A stretch of DNA of 41,906 nt from Campylobacterales bacterium (GCA_024278835.1 JAJRSK010000025.1:1-41906), one strand, 5' to 3'. Shown: positions 8,281-16,964, numbered from the stretch's first letter. A program made the numbers and translations. Notes: a model not told the origin generated them from the letters alone.

Positions 8281-9060
8281 ATGCTTGTAGATTTACATAA
8301 CCATACCCCACTTTGCAACCATGCAAAAGGAACGCTAGATGCGTATATTGAAGCAGCAATTTCACACGGCACAAAGTACTTTGGCATCTCCGATCATGCC
8401 CCTATGGATTTTGATCCAGCCTATCGCATGAAATTTACTGAAATGGCAGCTTATGAAAATTCAATTTTAAAAGCAAAAGATCACTATCATGATAAGATAA
8501 ATATCCTCCTAGCCTATGAAGTAGACTACCTTGAAGGACATATGGATGAGCGTATTTTAAGAGCTGATGTTGACTACCTTATCGGTTCCGTGCATTTTTT
8601 AGGCACTTGGGGATTTGACAACCCTGAATTTATTGAGGAATATAAAACAAAAGATATTGATAGTATCTACAGAGATTATTTTGCTAGCATAGAAGCCCTT
8701 GCCAAGTCCAATCATTTTGATATCGTGGGACACTTAGACCTTATCAAAGTTTTTGGCTTTCGTCCGAGCACAGATGTAAGGCTTTTAGCAAAGGATGCTA
8801 TAAAAGCGATAAAAAAAGCAGATATGGTCGTAGAACTCTCCTCCGCGGGGTATCGAAAACCTGTTAAAGAAGCGTATCCTAGTGATGATTTACTCTCACT
8901 TATCGCAGAAGCTAACATCCCTATCACTTTTTCTTCTGATGCTCACCACCCTAAGCAGGTAGGCTTTAAGAGCAAAGAGCTAGAAGCAAAAGCAAAAGCT
9001 TTTGGCTACGATAAATGTGCTACCTTTTCTAAGAGGCAAAGAGAGTTGATTAAATTTTAA
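8281..9060 (+). CDS. Histidinol-phosphatase, PHP family (HisK/HisJ type)
   Basis: A 259-residue PHP-fold metal-dependent phosphoesterase. Metal-binding motifs are visible in order: VDLHNHTPLCNHA at the N-terminus, GISDHAPM (about 40), AYEVDY (about 79), GSVHFLG (about 101), GHLDLIKVFG (about 153) and FSSDAHHPKQVG near the C-terminus. This arrangement is that of the PHP-type histidinol-phosphatase, which would complete histidine synthesis where the HAD-type HisB phosphatase is missing. No other his genes are nearby, so the substrate is inferred from family. The Shine-Dalgarno AGGAG and a TATAAT box support the start. An internal palindrome copy is read as Y-H-D. Confidence 0.85.
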   Translation: MLVDLHNHTPLCNHAKGTLDAYIEAAISHGTKYFGISDHAPMDFDPAYRMKFTEMAAYENSILKAKDHYHDKINILLAYEVDYLEGHMDERILRADVDYLIGSVHFLGTWGFDNPEFIEEYKTKDIDSIYRDYFASIEALAKSNHFDIVGHLDLIKVFGFRPSTDVRLLAKDAIKAIKKADMVVELSSAGYRKPVKEAYPSDDLLSLIAEANIPITFSSDAHHPKQVGFKSKELEAKAKAFGYDKCATFSKRQRELIKF

Positions 9061-9095
9061 GCACTCTCCTAATATAAGTTTTTCCTTACTTTGGA

Positions 9096-9101
9096 TACAA
9101 T
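9096..9101 (+). promoter_or_regulatory. -10 box of glnA
   Basis: TACAAT ends 28 bases before the chosen glnA ATG (9130), giving a leader of about 22 bases that includes AGGAG. There is no recognisable -35, and no sigma-54 (GG-N10-GC) element was seen. Confidence 0.5.
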
Positions 9102-9129
9102 GGTAGGACAAAAAATTTTAGGAGAAACA

Positions 9130-10560
9130 ATGGGTAAATTTGTGAATAACACAGAAGAGTTTTATAAGTTTTGTGAGTCAAACGAGGTAGAATTTGTAGA
9201 TTTTAGATTTACAGATATCAAAGGTGCATGGCATCATATCTCTTATAGAATGAGCGCGGTTGAAGCTAGTATGCTTGAAGCGGGATTACCATTTGATGGT
9301 TCATCTATCGATGCATGGCAACCGATCAACAAGTCAGATATGCTTTTAAAGCCTGATGTTGAATCAGCTTTTATGGACCCATTTACAGCCGATCCTACTA
9401 TCATCGTTATCTGTGATGTATATGATATCTATGAGAATGAGCTTTATGCAAAATGTCCAAGATCAATCGCTAAAAAAACATTAAAACACATGGAAGAAAT
9501 TGGTGTCGGTGATGATGCATTCTTTGGTCCTGAAAATGAATTTTTCATCTTTGACGATGTCCAAATCTGGGCTGGTATCAACGAATCTGGTTACAAAGTT
9601 GAAAGCGAAGAAGGTGAGTGGAACGATAGCAGACATGACTCTGAATACATGAACAATGGTCACAGACCTAGAACAAAAGGTGGTTACTTCCCAGTTATGC
9701 CTACAGATTCAATGGTGGATTTAAGAGCTGAGATGATGTTAATTCTTGAAGAAGTTGGGTTAACAGTCATGTTAGGTCACCACGAGGTAGCGCAAGCACA
9801 AGGTGAAATTGGTATCAAATACGGTGGGCTTATCGAAGCAGCGGATAATGTACAAAAGTACAAGTATGTTGTAAAAATGGTTGCACACTTAAACGGTAAA
9901 ACAGCGACTTTTATGCCAAAACCACTTTATGGTGACAATGGTAATGGTATGCATGTACACCAATCAATCTGGAAAGATGGTAAAAACCAGTTCTATAAAG
10001 AAGGTGCTTATGCAAACTTAAGTGATACAGCACTTCACTACCTTGGTGGTATCTTTAAACATGCAGCGGCAGTATCATCATTTACAAACCCATCAACAAA
10101 CTCTTACAAGAGACTTATCCCAGGGTATGAAGCACCAAATATTTTAACATACTCAAGTCAAAATAGATCAGCTGCTTGTCGTATCCCTTATGGTGCTGGT
10201 GAGATGGCAACTAGAATCGAAACAAGATTCCCAGATAGTACAGCGTGTCCATACCTTGCATTTGCCGTACTTATGCTTGCCGGATTAGACGGTATCAAAA
10301 ACAAAGATATCCCAGTTGGCCCTATGGATGAAGATTTATTTGAGTTAACACTTGATGAAATCAGAAAGAAAAATATTCCTCAGATGCCTCACACACTAAG
10401 AGAAGCACTTGAAGGTCTTATCGCTGATCATGACTTCTTATTACCAGTGATGACAGCTGACTTCATTGATACTTATCAACACTATATGTTTGAGAGACAA
10501 GTACACCCTGATGAAGCTAGACCAACAGCGTTTGAATTTCAATCAACATATTCATGTTGA
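9130..10560 (+). CDS. glnA: Glutamine synthetase type I
   Basis: GlnA makes glutamine from glutamate, ammonia and ATP; 476 residues is the normal dodecameric GSI length. Motifs are clear: [11 protein letters not shown], the metal-binding [19 protein letters not shown], the ATP-loop region [14 protein letters not shown], and the C-terminal RIETRFPD. At the position of the adenylylated Tyr397 of E. coli the context reads DEDLFELT, so the Tyr is Phe404 here. GlnE-type adenylylation is therefore not expected. The start is the ATG at 9130 after AGGAG; the frame is open 39 bases further upstream, but only to a TTG that overlaps the -10 box. Codon use is more regular than in neighbouring genes, as expected for high expression. 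Confidence 0.97.
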   Translation: MGKFVNNTEEFYKFCESNEVEFVDFRFTDIKGAWHHISYRMSAVEASMLEAGLPFDGSSIDAWQPINKSDMLLKPDVESAFMDPFTADPTIIVICDVYDIYENELYAKCPRSIAKKTLKHMEEIGVGDDAFFGPENEFFIFDDVQIWAGINESGYKVESEEGEWNDSRHDSEYMNNGHRPRTKGGYFPVMPTDSMVDLRAEMMLILEEVGLTVMLGHHEVAQAQGEIGIKYGGLIEAADNVQKYKYVVKMVAHLNGKTATFMPKPLYGDNGNGMHVHQSIWKDGKNQFYKEGAYANLSDTALHYLGGIFKHAAAVSSFTNPSTNSYKRLIPGYEAPNILTYSSQNRSAACRIPYGAGEMATRIETRFPDSTACPYLAFAVLMLAGLDGIKNKDIPVGPMDEDLFELTLDEIRKKNIPQMPHTLREALEGLIADHDFLLPVMTADFIDTYQHYMFERQVHPDEARPTAFEFQSTYSC

Positions 10561-10572
10561 TTATTATCTAAC

Positions 10573-10599
10573 CAAGTTGCAGGAGCAAAGCCCCTGCAA
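10573..10599 (+). terminator. Strong hairpin after glnA (terminator-like, repeat-family core)
   Basis: A stem of nine perfect pairs (AGTTGCAGG with CCTGCAACT) closes a GGAGCAAAGCCCC core. It starts 12 bases after the glnA stop. It lacks a T-run, so it may stabilise RNA rather than terminate by the intrinsic route. The same core occurs at 17391-17403 and reversed near 6630. The rest of the 253-base gap to 10813 holds a second nested hairpin (GCTGAG...CTCAGC around CCCCC-ACAA-GGGGG, about 10610-10655) and the comEA-like promoter. Confidence 0.55.
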
Positions 10600-10775
10600 C
10601 TTACGCTAACGCTGAGTTTCCACCCCCACAAGGGGGCATCGAGATGCTCAGCGCAAGGCTCACACGCAGCAGAACCGCACTTAGAATTCTATGAAACTCT
10701 TTTGCTAAACATCTCTTCTCGATTTATACTTTGATATTTTTCCTCCATTTTCACAATGATTTCACTTTTTTAAGA

Positions 10776-10781
10776 TATAAT
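10776..10781 (+). promoter_or_regulatory. -10 box of the ComEA-like gene
   Basis: TATAAT lies 32 bases before the ATG at 10814, followed by AAGGGA as Shine-Dalgarno. A T-rich tract precedes it. Confidence 0.6.
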
Positions 10782-10813
10782 ATTTATGTATAAAATAACT
10801 TTAAGGGATTATA

Positions 10814-11308
10814 ATGATTAAAAAATTGTTACTACTACTTACATTTACTGCTGTTTCGCTTTTTGCGATGAATTTTCAAACTGCTTCTAAAGATGAGCTT
10901 ATGAGCATCAAAGGTATCGGCGAAAAAAGAGCCACTGCTATCATAAAGTATAGAAAAAGTCACAAACTAAAGTCTGCTACTGACTTAAAAGCTATTCCAG
11001 GTATCGGTGATGAAATCGCTGACAATGCTAGAAAAGGGCTTAAAAATGCTGATAGAAAGGTAAGTAAAGCCAAAAAGACAAGTACCCGTACGAAAAAAAC
11101 AACTAGCAAAGCAAAGTCACTTAAAGAGGAAGCATCAACAAAAGCCAAAGCTACAAAGTCTAAGGCAAAAGAGACAAAGGCTAAGACGACTAAAAAAGCA
11201 AAAAAATCTGCTGGGGACAAAACCAAAAGAGCGGAGAGTAAAACTAAAAAGAAAAAATCTCTCAAAAAGTCAAAAGCTAAAAAAGAGAAAAAGAAGAAGA
11301 AAAACTAA
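10814..11308 (+). CDS. Secreted ComEA-like helix-hairpin-helix DNA-binding protein with lysine-rich tail
   Basis: This 164-residue protein has three parts. Residues 1-18 are a signal peptide (MIKKLLLLLTFTAVSLFA). Residues about 20-75 form a tandem helix-hairpin-helix domain with IKGIGEKRATAII and IPGIGDEIADNA, as in ComEA, which binds incoming DNA in the periplasm during transformation. Residues about 80-164 are a low-complexity tail of Lys, Ala, Thr and Ser resembling histone H1 tails (repeats like TKAKATKSKAKE). The HhH part fits ComEA well. A tail this long and basic is not part of the standard family and should strengthen sequence-independent DNA binding. The gene has its own promoter and appears monocistronic. 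Role in uptake is inferred. Confidence 0.8.
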   Translation: MIKKLLLLLTFTAVSLFAMNFQTASKDELMSIKGIGEKRATAIIKYRKSHKLKSATDLKAIPGIGDEIADNARKGLKNADRKVSKAKKTSTRTKKTTSKAKSLKEEASTKAKATKSKAKETKAKTTKKAKKSAGDKTKRAESKTKKKKSLKKSKAKKEKKKKKN

Positions 11309-11313
11309 TCTCA

Positions 11314-11340
11314 CAACTAAGCACACTTAGTGCTTAGTTG
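11314..11340. terminator. Perfect 10-bp stem between convergent genes
   Basis: CAACTAAGCA and TGCTTAGTTG form a perfect stem around a seven-base loop between the ComEA-like gene and psd. The psd stop codon lies in the loop. The position suits a shared bidirectional terminator, although no long T-run follows on either strand. Confidence 0.55.
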
Positions 11341-12154
11341 CCACAATCTCCCCAAACCTTACGGCCTTGCCCTCTTTATCTTCTAAATCTACAAATTCAT
11401 TTTCAAATAAAAGCACGATAGTCGAACCCATCATAAACATCCCAAGTTCATCACCTTTTTTAAGTGTCATATCTTCATAATCATACACTTTAAGTTCGCT
11501 TGCATCTACGTTGGTCTCGATACGCTCATCAAAAGATAGTGTCATTTTACCCACATTTAAAGCCCCTACCAAGATGATATAAAATAATTTTCCATTGATA
11601 TCTTTACACTCTAAAATAACCCTTTCATTTTTTACAAAAAGTGAAGGTACTTTTCTCAAATACTTAAAATTGACAGGATACAAAAGTCCTGGTATATGTA
11701 CCACACGTGAAACAGTCAAGTCCATAGGCACATGATAGCGATGATAATCCATAGGAGAGAGGTAAAAGTTTAAAAATTTTCCGCCGATCAGACGTTCTAT
11801 ATTTTCCTCTTCAAAATTTTCTGTTAAAAGTTCTCTTATATTGTAAGAAAAACCTTTTATTTGCAAGGCATCACTAGCCTCTATCACGCCCTGTGCTGTG
11901 ATAAAAGAATCTGAAGGGGAGATGATAGACTTTGGGTCTTTAGAAAACTCTCTTTTATATCTCAGTTCTCTGGTAAAAAGTGCATTAAGTGTTGGATAGT
12001 GACTATGAGGGTAAAAAGCAGATAAATCGACCCCTGTGACACTTGTATAGAGTTTGTTGATACCAAGCTGAATGAGTGAGGGAAAGCGCTTTGAAGCCAT
12101 TTTTCCAAAAACTCTTGAAGCACTATTGGTCAATGTTGCTTTTAAAAGGCTCAT
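11327..12154 (-). CDS. psd: Phosphatidylserine decarboxylase
   Basis: Psd converts phosphatidylserine to phosphatidylethanolamine at the inner membrane. The 275-residue proenzyme contains NFYLSPMDYHRYHVP, with the Asp/His residues used in self-cleavage, and GMFMMGSTIVLLFE near the C-terminus. The latter contains the Gly-Ser-Thr at which the chain cleaves itself and forms the pyruvoyl group (LGST in E. coli, MGST here). Its ATG overlaps the TGA stop of the upstream ferritin-like gene (ATGA), with GGAGG ahead of it, so the two are coupled. Confidence 0.95.
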   Translation of the reverse strand: MSLLKATLTNSASRVFGKMASKRFPSLIQLGINKLYTSVTGVDLSAFYPHSHYPTLNALFTRELRYKREFSKDPKSIISPSDSFITAQGVIEASDALQIKGFSYNIRELLTENFEEENIERLIGGKFLNFYLSPMDYHRYHVPMDLTVSRVVHIPGLLYPVNFKYLRKVPSLFVKNERVILECKDINGKLFYIILVGALNVGKMTLSFDERIETNVDASELKVYDYEDMTLKKGDELGMFMMGSTIVLLFENEFVDLEDKEGKAVRFGEIVATKH

Positions 12155-12984
12155 TTTTTAGCCTCCAAATAAGCCAAAGCTTTTTCCATCAGGGCGATAT
12201 GATAATTCTCTTGATAATTGATAAAGGTAAAAAAGGCAGAAAGCTCTCTATGGTTCACATCAGCCGCTAACTTTAGGCACTCCTCCTTTGCTGCCTCTTC
12301 TTCTTTGATACCATCCACTAAAAACTGTTCTAAATCATCAAATTGATAGATACGCTTCATGATAGTTCTAGGCACAGAGAGCAGTCCCATCTTGCTCATC
12401 ATTCGGGCAAATGATTTGAGATGAAAGTGCGACTCATATATCAAGTCAGAAAAGATGGATCCCAAGACTTTTGAGTCATTATAAAAATTGCTATAGGTAT
12501 AGACTAAAATCAACTCATATTCCTTATAACTCTCTTCAAATAAGAAGAGTGTTAGTGCATCTGTTTGCGCTTGGTCAAGTGCAAATCCTTCCATTTTTCT
12601 ACTTTTATCAAAAGCGGTGATAGGAGCATCGTTATTTTCATCTTCTAAAAGAAAAGTTAGCTTTTCTATAAAGTACTGTTCATCAGAAGAGAAGCGTGAA
12701 AACATCGTACTGTCTGTATAGTGCGCCTGTATCTCTTCTAATGCTTTTATCATGATAGTAAACAGTTCAAAGTTATTTTTTGCTTGAAAGTCGATTGTCT
12801 CTTTATCATAATCAAAAGATACATTTTCACTCACAAGCTCATCACCCAACCACACCAAATGGCGATATTCAATCATCGCGAAATCATAAATCGTATCAAA
12901 AATCGCTTCATCTTTTACCGAAAAAGCCCCAAAAAGTATCTTGAGCCATAACTGATGTTTAATTTGAAAAAGATTACTTTTCAT
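12151..12984 (-). CDS. Helical ferritin-like protein of unknown function
   Basis: A 277-residue, almost entirely helical soluble protein. It contains Glu/His pairs spaced as in di-iron four-helix bundles: EYRH near residue 40, EESYKEYE with IYESHFH in the middle, and NYQENYHIAL with EKAL near the C-terminus. This suggests a ferritin-like fold, possibly metal-binding. I cannot assign a reaction. It lies between a NifU/IscU-like scaffold gene and psd, overlapping both, so it belongs to a three-gene operon. I chose the ATG at 12982-12984; a GTG four codons earlier is also open. One palindrome copy is read as I-M-I. Confidence 0.65.
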   Translation of the reverse strand: MKSNLFQIKHQLWLKILFGAFSVKDEAIFDTIYDFAMIEYRHLVWLGDELVSENVSFDYDKETIDFQAKNNFELFTIMIKALEEIQAHYTDSTMFSRFSSDEQYFIEKLTFLLEDENNDAPITAFDKSRKMEGFALDQAQTDALTLFLFEESYKEYELILVYTYSNFYNDSKVLGSIFSDLIYESHFHLKSFARMMSKMGLLSVPRTIMKRIYQFDDLEQFLVDGIKEEEAAKEECLKLAADVNHRELSAFFTFINYQENYHIALMEKALAYLEAKK

Positions 12985-13420
12985 CTGGCACCACACAATC
13001 TTCAGAAATATGCAGGGTATATTCTGCTTCGTCTTTACCCTCTTTTCTATTGTCTACATTGACTTGCGCCGCCATAAAGGCTTTTACTACCATCTCTGCA
13101 CATGCACGATCTTCTTTAGGTGCAAACTCCAACTTCTTTAAAAATTCATCTGCTACATCTTCCGCTTCTGCCAAACTCTCACCCTTTACGATATCGGTAA
13201 ATATCGATCCTGTTACGGCTGTACTCATACATCCAATGGCTTGAAATTTAATATCTTTTATATTTTCTTCCTCATCCACTAAGAGATAAAGTTCTACTAA
13301 TTCATTGTTATTTGGATTTTTTCCAATCCCTTTGCCCGAATAATTCTCTATCGTACCATAGTTTCGTGGATTCATCATATGGTCGATATATTCGTCTTTA
13401 AGTGCTTCTCTATCAGACAT
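12974..13420 (-). CDS. NifU/IscU-like iron-sulfur scaffold, variant lacking the first cysteine
   Basis: The 148 residues follow the IscU/NifU-N fold: YIDHMMNPRNYG at the N-terminus, DIKFQAIGCMSTAVTGS around residue 64, and RACAEMVVKAF around residue 107. The second and third cluster-ligand cysteines are present. The first (the C-G-D loop of IscU) is replaced by NPNNNELVEL, so that Cys and the conserved Asp are missing. It may therefore hold clusters differently, use Cys142 near the C-terminus, or act as a carrier. No iscS/nifS gene is in the window. The gene heads the operon with the ferritin-like gene and psd. Confidence 0.8.
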   Translation of the reverse strand: MSDREALKDEYIDHMMNPRNYGTIENYSGKGIGKNPNNNELVELYLLVDEEENIKDIKFQAIGCMSTAVTGSIFTDIVKGESLAEAEDVADEFLKKLEFAPKEDRACAEMVVKAFMAAQVNVDNRKEGKDEAEYTLHISEDCVVPDEK

Positions 13421-13488
13421 GGCTCTCCCTCTAAATTTTGATGCAGTGTAACATAGAAGAGTTAAGGAAAATGTAAGAAGAAAGGGGG

Positions 13489-13512
13489 AGTGTGAGAAAT
13501 TAATCCCACACT
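13489..13512 (-). terminator. Hairpin downstream of wbaP
   Basis: An imperfect stem (AGTGTGAGA with TCCCACACT, one mismatch) lies just past the wbaP stop. On the minus strand it is followed by a C/T-rich run, consistent with a terminator. Confidence 0.5.
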
Positions 13513-13518
13513 AAGGTT

Positions 13519-14955
13519 TTAATAAGCACCTTCTCGAAGAAGCACTACACGAACCGTTTTAATAAGCACCATGATATCAAGCCACAATGACCAGTTATAG
13601 ACATACCAAGTATCTACTTTCACCCTAAAGTCGTAGTCTGTATCACTTCGTCCACTCACTTGCCAAAACCCAGTAATGCCAGGTTTTACCATCTTGTAAT
13701 ACTCCGCAGACTCTTTATAATACTTTTCTAGTTCATCTGCTACAACAGGACGAGGTCCTACAAGTGACATCTCACCTTTGAGAACATTAAAGATTTGTGG
13801 CAACTCATCTAAAGATGTTTTTCTGATAAAATCACCAATCTTTGTTACACGGGGATCATTTTTGAGTTTGTAGTTAGTTTCCCACTCTTTTTTGATTTCG
13901 AGATCATTGGCAAGTAACTCTTCTAAACGCTCTTTAGAGTCAGAAAACATCGACCGAAACTTCATCACAGGCACAATTTTCCCATCTTTACCGATACGGT
14001 TATGCGCATAAAAAACAGCACCTGGTGACTCTTTTTTAATAAAATAAGCCAAGATTGCAATAATCGGTAAAATGAGTGGTAATAATAAAATTGACACTAG
14101 CACATCAAAAGTACGCTTAGCAAATTGATTAAATGTAGAACGTACATTATTATTTACTTTCAACATCAACAAGTCAAGATCATAAACATGGAAAGTCTCT
14201 GTATTTAGGGGTGAAACTCCATTGATTTCAGGTACGATAATCATCTCTTTAACATGCTGTTGAATGTGTACAATAATAGAAGAAAGCTTTTTAGCAGCTA
14301 AAGTAGGTAGTGCTATAATCGCGGTCTCAACGTCTTCTCTTACGGCGATATCATCAAACTCTTTAACTTTTCCAATCACCTTAAAGTTTCTTTTTCCAAC
14401 CCTGATACTTTTTCCAATTTTCTCTTTATCATCATCTAGGAAACCAATTACTTTGGCTCCAAGATAATCCTGATTTCCAAGCTCTTTTACTGCCGCTCTA
14501 CCTGCAGTTCCAGCACCAACTACCAATGTTTTTTTCTTGTAAAAATCAAACTTATACATGATGTGTTTCACTGAGAACTTACCAAGAGGTATGATAATGA
14601 TAGAAAAGGCCCAAAGAAATACAAGGGTTAACTTAGGAATCTCACCATGAAATCCCTCAAAAAGAACGATAGTCAATATTATCAAAAGTGAAAGTGATAA
14701 AAACTGAAATATTCTTTGCGTCTCATCCCAAAAAGGAAGTCTTTTAGTATATAAACCTTCATTGGCAAAAGTAAGGAGGATAATCATAGGAATCCACCAA
14801 AAAGAGAGCATATCGCCCAAACTAAACGCGCTTGTATCTATAAATAGTGTACTTAAAAAATATGCCAACGAGGCAGATAGAAAGTAGAAAACGAGATCAG
14901 AAGCCACCAAAATGAGCATTTCTGATAATATTTTTAATCTTCTCAAGTTTTTCAA
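13519..14955 (-). CDS. Polyprenyl-phosphate sugar-1-phosphate transferase (WbaP/EpsE-type initiating enzyme)
   Basis: This inner-membrane enzyme starts assembly of a surface polysaccharide by moving a sugar phosphate onto undecaprenyl phosphate. Residues 1-140 contain about four or five membrane segments. Residues about 140-260 form a cytoplasmic Rossmann-like domain (TLVVGAGTAGRAAVKEL, GFLDDD). The last 200 residues are the bacterial sugar transferase domain with KRTFDVLVSI, MKFRSM, DELPQIFNVLKGEMSLVGPRP and GITGFWQVSGRSD. The start is TTG at 14953-14955 with AAAGG seven bases upstream. The 108-base upstream gap is extremely A/T-rich. It stands alone with no adjacent glycosyltransferase genes. 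The sugar is not predictable. Confidence 0.92.
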   Translation of the reverse strand: MKNLRRLKILSEMLILVASDLVFYFLSASLAYFLSTLFIDTSAFSLGDMLSFWWIPMIILLTFANEGLYTKRLPFWDETQRIFQFLSLSLLIILTIVLFEGFHGEIPKLTLVFLWAFSIIIIPLGKFSVKHIMYKFDFYKKKTLVVGAGTAGRAAVKELGNQDYLGAKVIGFLDDDKEKIGKSIRVGKRNFKVIGKVKEFDDIAVREDVETAIIALPTLAAKKLSSIIVHIQQHVKEMIIVPEINGVSPLNTETFHVYDLDLLMLKVNNNVRSTFNQFAKRTFDVLVSILLLPLILPIIAILAYFIKKESPGAVFYAHNRIGKDGKIVPVMKFRSMFSDSKERLEELLANDLEIKKEWETNYKLKNDPRVTKIGDFIRKTSLDELPQIFNVLKGEMSLVGPRPVVADELEKYYKESAEYYKMVKPGITGFWQVSGRSDTDYDFRVKVDTWYVYNWSLWLDIMVLIKTVRVVLLREGAY

Positions 14956-15063
14956 AATTAAAACCTTTAATGTTTTATAGAAATAATTTAATATATTTAA
15001 TTTAATAAAAAAAATATATTATTATTTTCACTTTTACTAGTATCGGTCAATTTAGAAAAGTAT

Positions 15064-16239
15064 TTAGTTTTTTACACTCTCAAATCGTAATTTTGCAGGT
15101 TTTAAGATATCGATATTATATCTAATCTGATTATTGACCATCTTTTCAGAAAATATTTTCTCATCACTTGCTTCTATAAAATTATTCACAAGATATTCAG
15201 CACCTATAAGCGTAGAGTAATTAACCCAAGAAAAATCTACATTACTTCCAAAAATCAAGTTTATATCTTTAAGCCGAAAATCTGTATGCCCTATCGAGTT
15301 TGCGATATACATGGCCGCCCTATCTTTGGTTTGTGTGAGTGTAAAGAGTAGCGGATTGTATGAAATCTGTGTTAAAAGTACATTTTTATACTCTGTATCA
15401 TTGACATTGAGTTGTGATGCTAAGAGAGAAGCTTTAACGATAGGCATATTTAAAAAAATGGAAGCGTTTTTTAATTTATTATTATTTTTGATAAAAGGTG
15501 TGAGGTTTGCTTTAGAATTTTTGATTGTTTTTCTATATGAGATCTCACCAAAAGAGGCATTATCTACATAGTTTTCTAGCTTTTTTGAAAGTACAGATTT
15601 ATCTCCAAATATCGCCACCTTATCGCCTGCGAAGGTCAGCAACTTATCTATCTGTTCTTCATAATCAATCCCCCCAAATGTGATATTTTCACTCATCAAA
15701 TTTATCTCTTTTTTATTGATAGTAGGAATGTAAACTTGTACCATATGCTCATGTTTTGCAATCACTTTGGCGCCATTTTGTGTGACAGCTGCGATAACGA
15801 GTTGATAGCCCTTGTGGTTGATTTCAGCCAGAGTTTTTAATATGTTTTCTTCACTTTCATCTTCAGAGTCAAAAAGTTCAAATTGAAACTTTCCCCCTTT
15901 GTAAAGCAAATAAGAGAAGATAGAATCTGCCATAGAATTGGCATACTTTCCCACGACCTTGCGAGGTACAAGCAGGGCAATTTTAGGGTAAGAGGCATAG
16001 TCTATGCTCGGTGATAAATCTATCGCTTCTTCCTCATGCTCTACATAGATAGTTGTTGGCTCTTCATCAAAAGTGGCTTCTTTGTGAAGGACTTTTTTTT
16101 TCTCTTTTTTTGCTGGTGCTACCTCTTCTCCCAAAACAGAAGGTTCAATCACCTCTTCAAATACAGGTGGCAAAGAGAAATCAAATTCAAATGAAAATAG
16201 CTGTGACGCTATCATGATAGTAAGTATGAGTTGTTTCAT
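15064..16239 (-). CDS. Exported periplasmic-binding-fold protein (LpoA-like?), unknown role
   Basis: A 391-residue protein with a signal peptide (residues 1-17, MKQLILTIMIASQLFSF). An acidic, Pro/Lys-rich linker follows to about residue 75. After that comes a two-lobed alpha/beta region starting IALLVPRKVVGKYANSM, with repeated VIAAVTQNG and VAIFGDKS strands. This resembles the type 1 periplasmic binding fold also used by LpoA, the outer-membrane activator of PBP1A. No lipobox Cys is visible, so it is more likely soluble in the periplasm. Its ATG overlaps the stop of the uracil-DNA glycosylase gene upstream. The palindrome copy at 16210 lies in the signal-peptide codons (I-M-I). The LpoA comparison is tentative. 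Confidence 0.65.
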   Translation of the reverse strand: MKQLILTIMIASQLFSFEFDFSLPPVFEEVIEPSVLGEEVAPAKKEKKKVLHKEATFDEEPTTIYVEHEEEAIDLSPSIDYASYPKIALLVPRKVVGKYANSMADSIFSYLLYKGGKFQFELFDSEDESEENILKTLAEINHKGYQLVIAAVTQNGAKVIAKHEHMVQVYIPTINKKEINLMSENITFGGIDYEEQIDKLLTFAGDKVAIFGDKSVLSKKLENYVDNASFGEISYRKTIKNSKANLTPFIKNNNKLKNASIFLNMPIVKASLLASQLNVNDTEYKNVLLTQISYNPLLFTLTQTKDRAAMYIANSIGHTDFRLKDINLIFGSNVDFSWVNYSTLIGAEYLVNNFIEASDEKIFSEKMVNNQIRYNIDILKPAKLRFESVKN

Positions 16240-16922
16240 AGTAAAGCCTTTACTTTTTGCATGTCTAAAAAGACATATTTTTTAGCCGATGGATTTCGCA
16301 GTAAAAAGGAAGGGTGAAAAGTTGGCATCAAAAGTGCGTGAGAAAATTGAATCATTTCACCACGTATCTTTGATATGGCTGATTCATAATCTCCTGAGAG
16401 ATACTGATAACTCGTCGCCCCCAAGGTGATGATAATTTTGGGTTTCACCAATTCTATCTGTTTCATTAAAAATGGCAAACATTTTTGTGCCTCTTCTTTA
16501 CTGGGAACACGGTTAAGTGGAGGACGGCATTTGACGATATTGGCGATATAGACATCTTCACGTTTCACGTCCAAAGTACTCTCAATTATCTTAGTCAAAA
16601 GTTGCCCAGATTTTCCCACAAAAGGTCTCCCCGTCTCATCCTCGACTGCGCCCGGCCCTTCACCTACAAACATGATATCTGCATCAGGATTGCCTTCACC
16701 AAAGACCACTTGTTTTCTACTGTTTGAAAGTGTACACAAAGAACATTGATGGGCAGTTAATGATAACTCTTCCAAGCAAGAGGGCAAATCCATCTCTCTT
16801 TCCATCGTAATAATAGGTTTTTTGATATCAGAAAAATAAGTATAACCAAGCGTTTTATAATGATAAAGGTCGCGTAAAAGTTTGAGTTCAGTCAAGTTTT
16901 CCATAGTGAGTCTATGGTACAT
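16236..16922 (-). CDS. Uracil-DNA glycosylase, family 4 (Fe-S type)
   Basis: This enzyme excises uracil from DNA. It shows CSLC near residue 59 and later Cys residues (VKCRPP, QKCLPF) that together form the 4Fe-4S site of family 4 UDG. It also has the catalytic motif GEGPGAVEDETGRPFVG and the C-terminal MPTFHPSFLLRNP. The N-terminal extension of about 45 residues is variable. Two starts are possible, the ATG at 16920-16922 and one six codons later at 16904; neither has a clear Shine-Dalgarno. Two tandem palindromes lie directly upstream. Confidence 0.9.
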   Translation of the reverse strand: MYHRLTMENLTELKLLRDLYHYKTLGYTYFSDIKKPIITMEREMDLPSCLEELSLTAHQCSLCTLSNSRKQVVFGEGNPDADIMFVGEGPGAVEDETGRPFVGKSGQLLTKIIESTLDVKREDVYIANIVKCRPPLNRVPSKEEAQKCLPFLMKQIELVKPKIIITLGATSYQYLSGDYESAISKIRGEMIQFSHALLMPTFHPSFLLRNPSAKKYVFLDMQKVKALL

Positions 16923-16937
16923 AAAAGAGGATTAAAC

Positions 16938-16964
16938 TATCATGATAGAAAGCCTATCATGATA
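16938..16964. repeat. Tandem pair of palindromes forming a possible hairpin
   Basis: Two full CTATCATGATAG copies are separated by AAAGC in the 54-base gap between the superoxide reductase stop and the UDG start. Each copy can fold on itself. Together they can also form one 12-bp stem with a five-base loop, which would interrupt or protect the transcript between the two genes. This is the only place in the window with two exact copies this close. Confidence 0.8.

Noticed and set aside
10960-11265. Antisense open frame opposite the ComEA-like tail
   Set aside because: It is the complement of a low-complexity Lys/Ala-rich tail and has no ribosome binding site.
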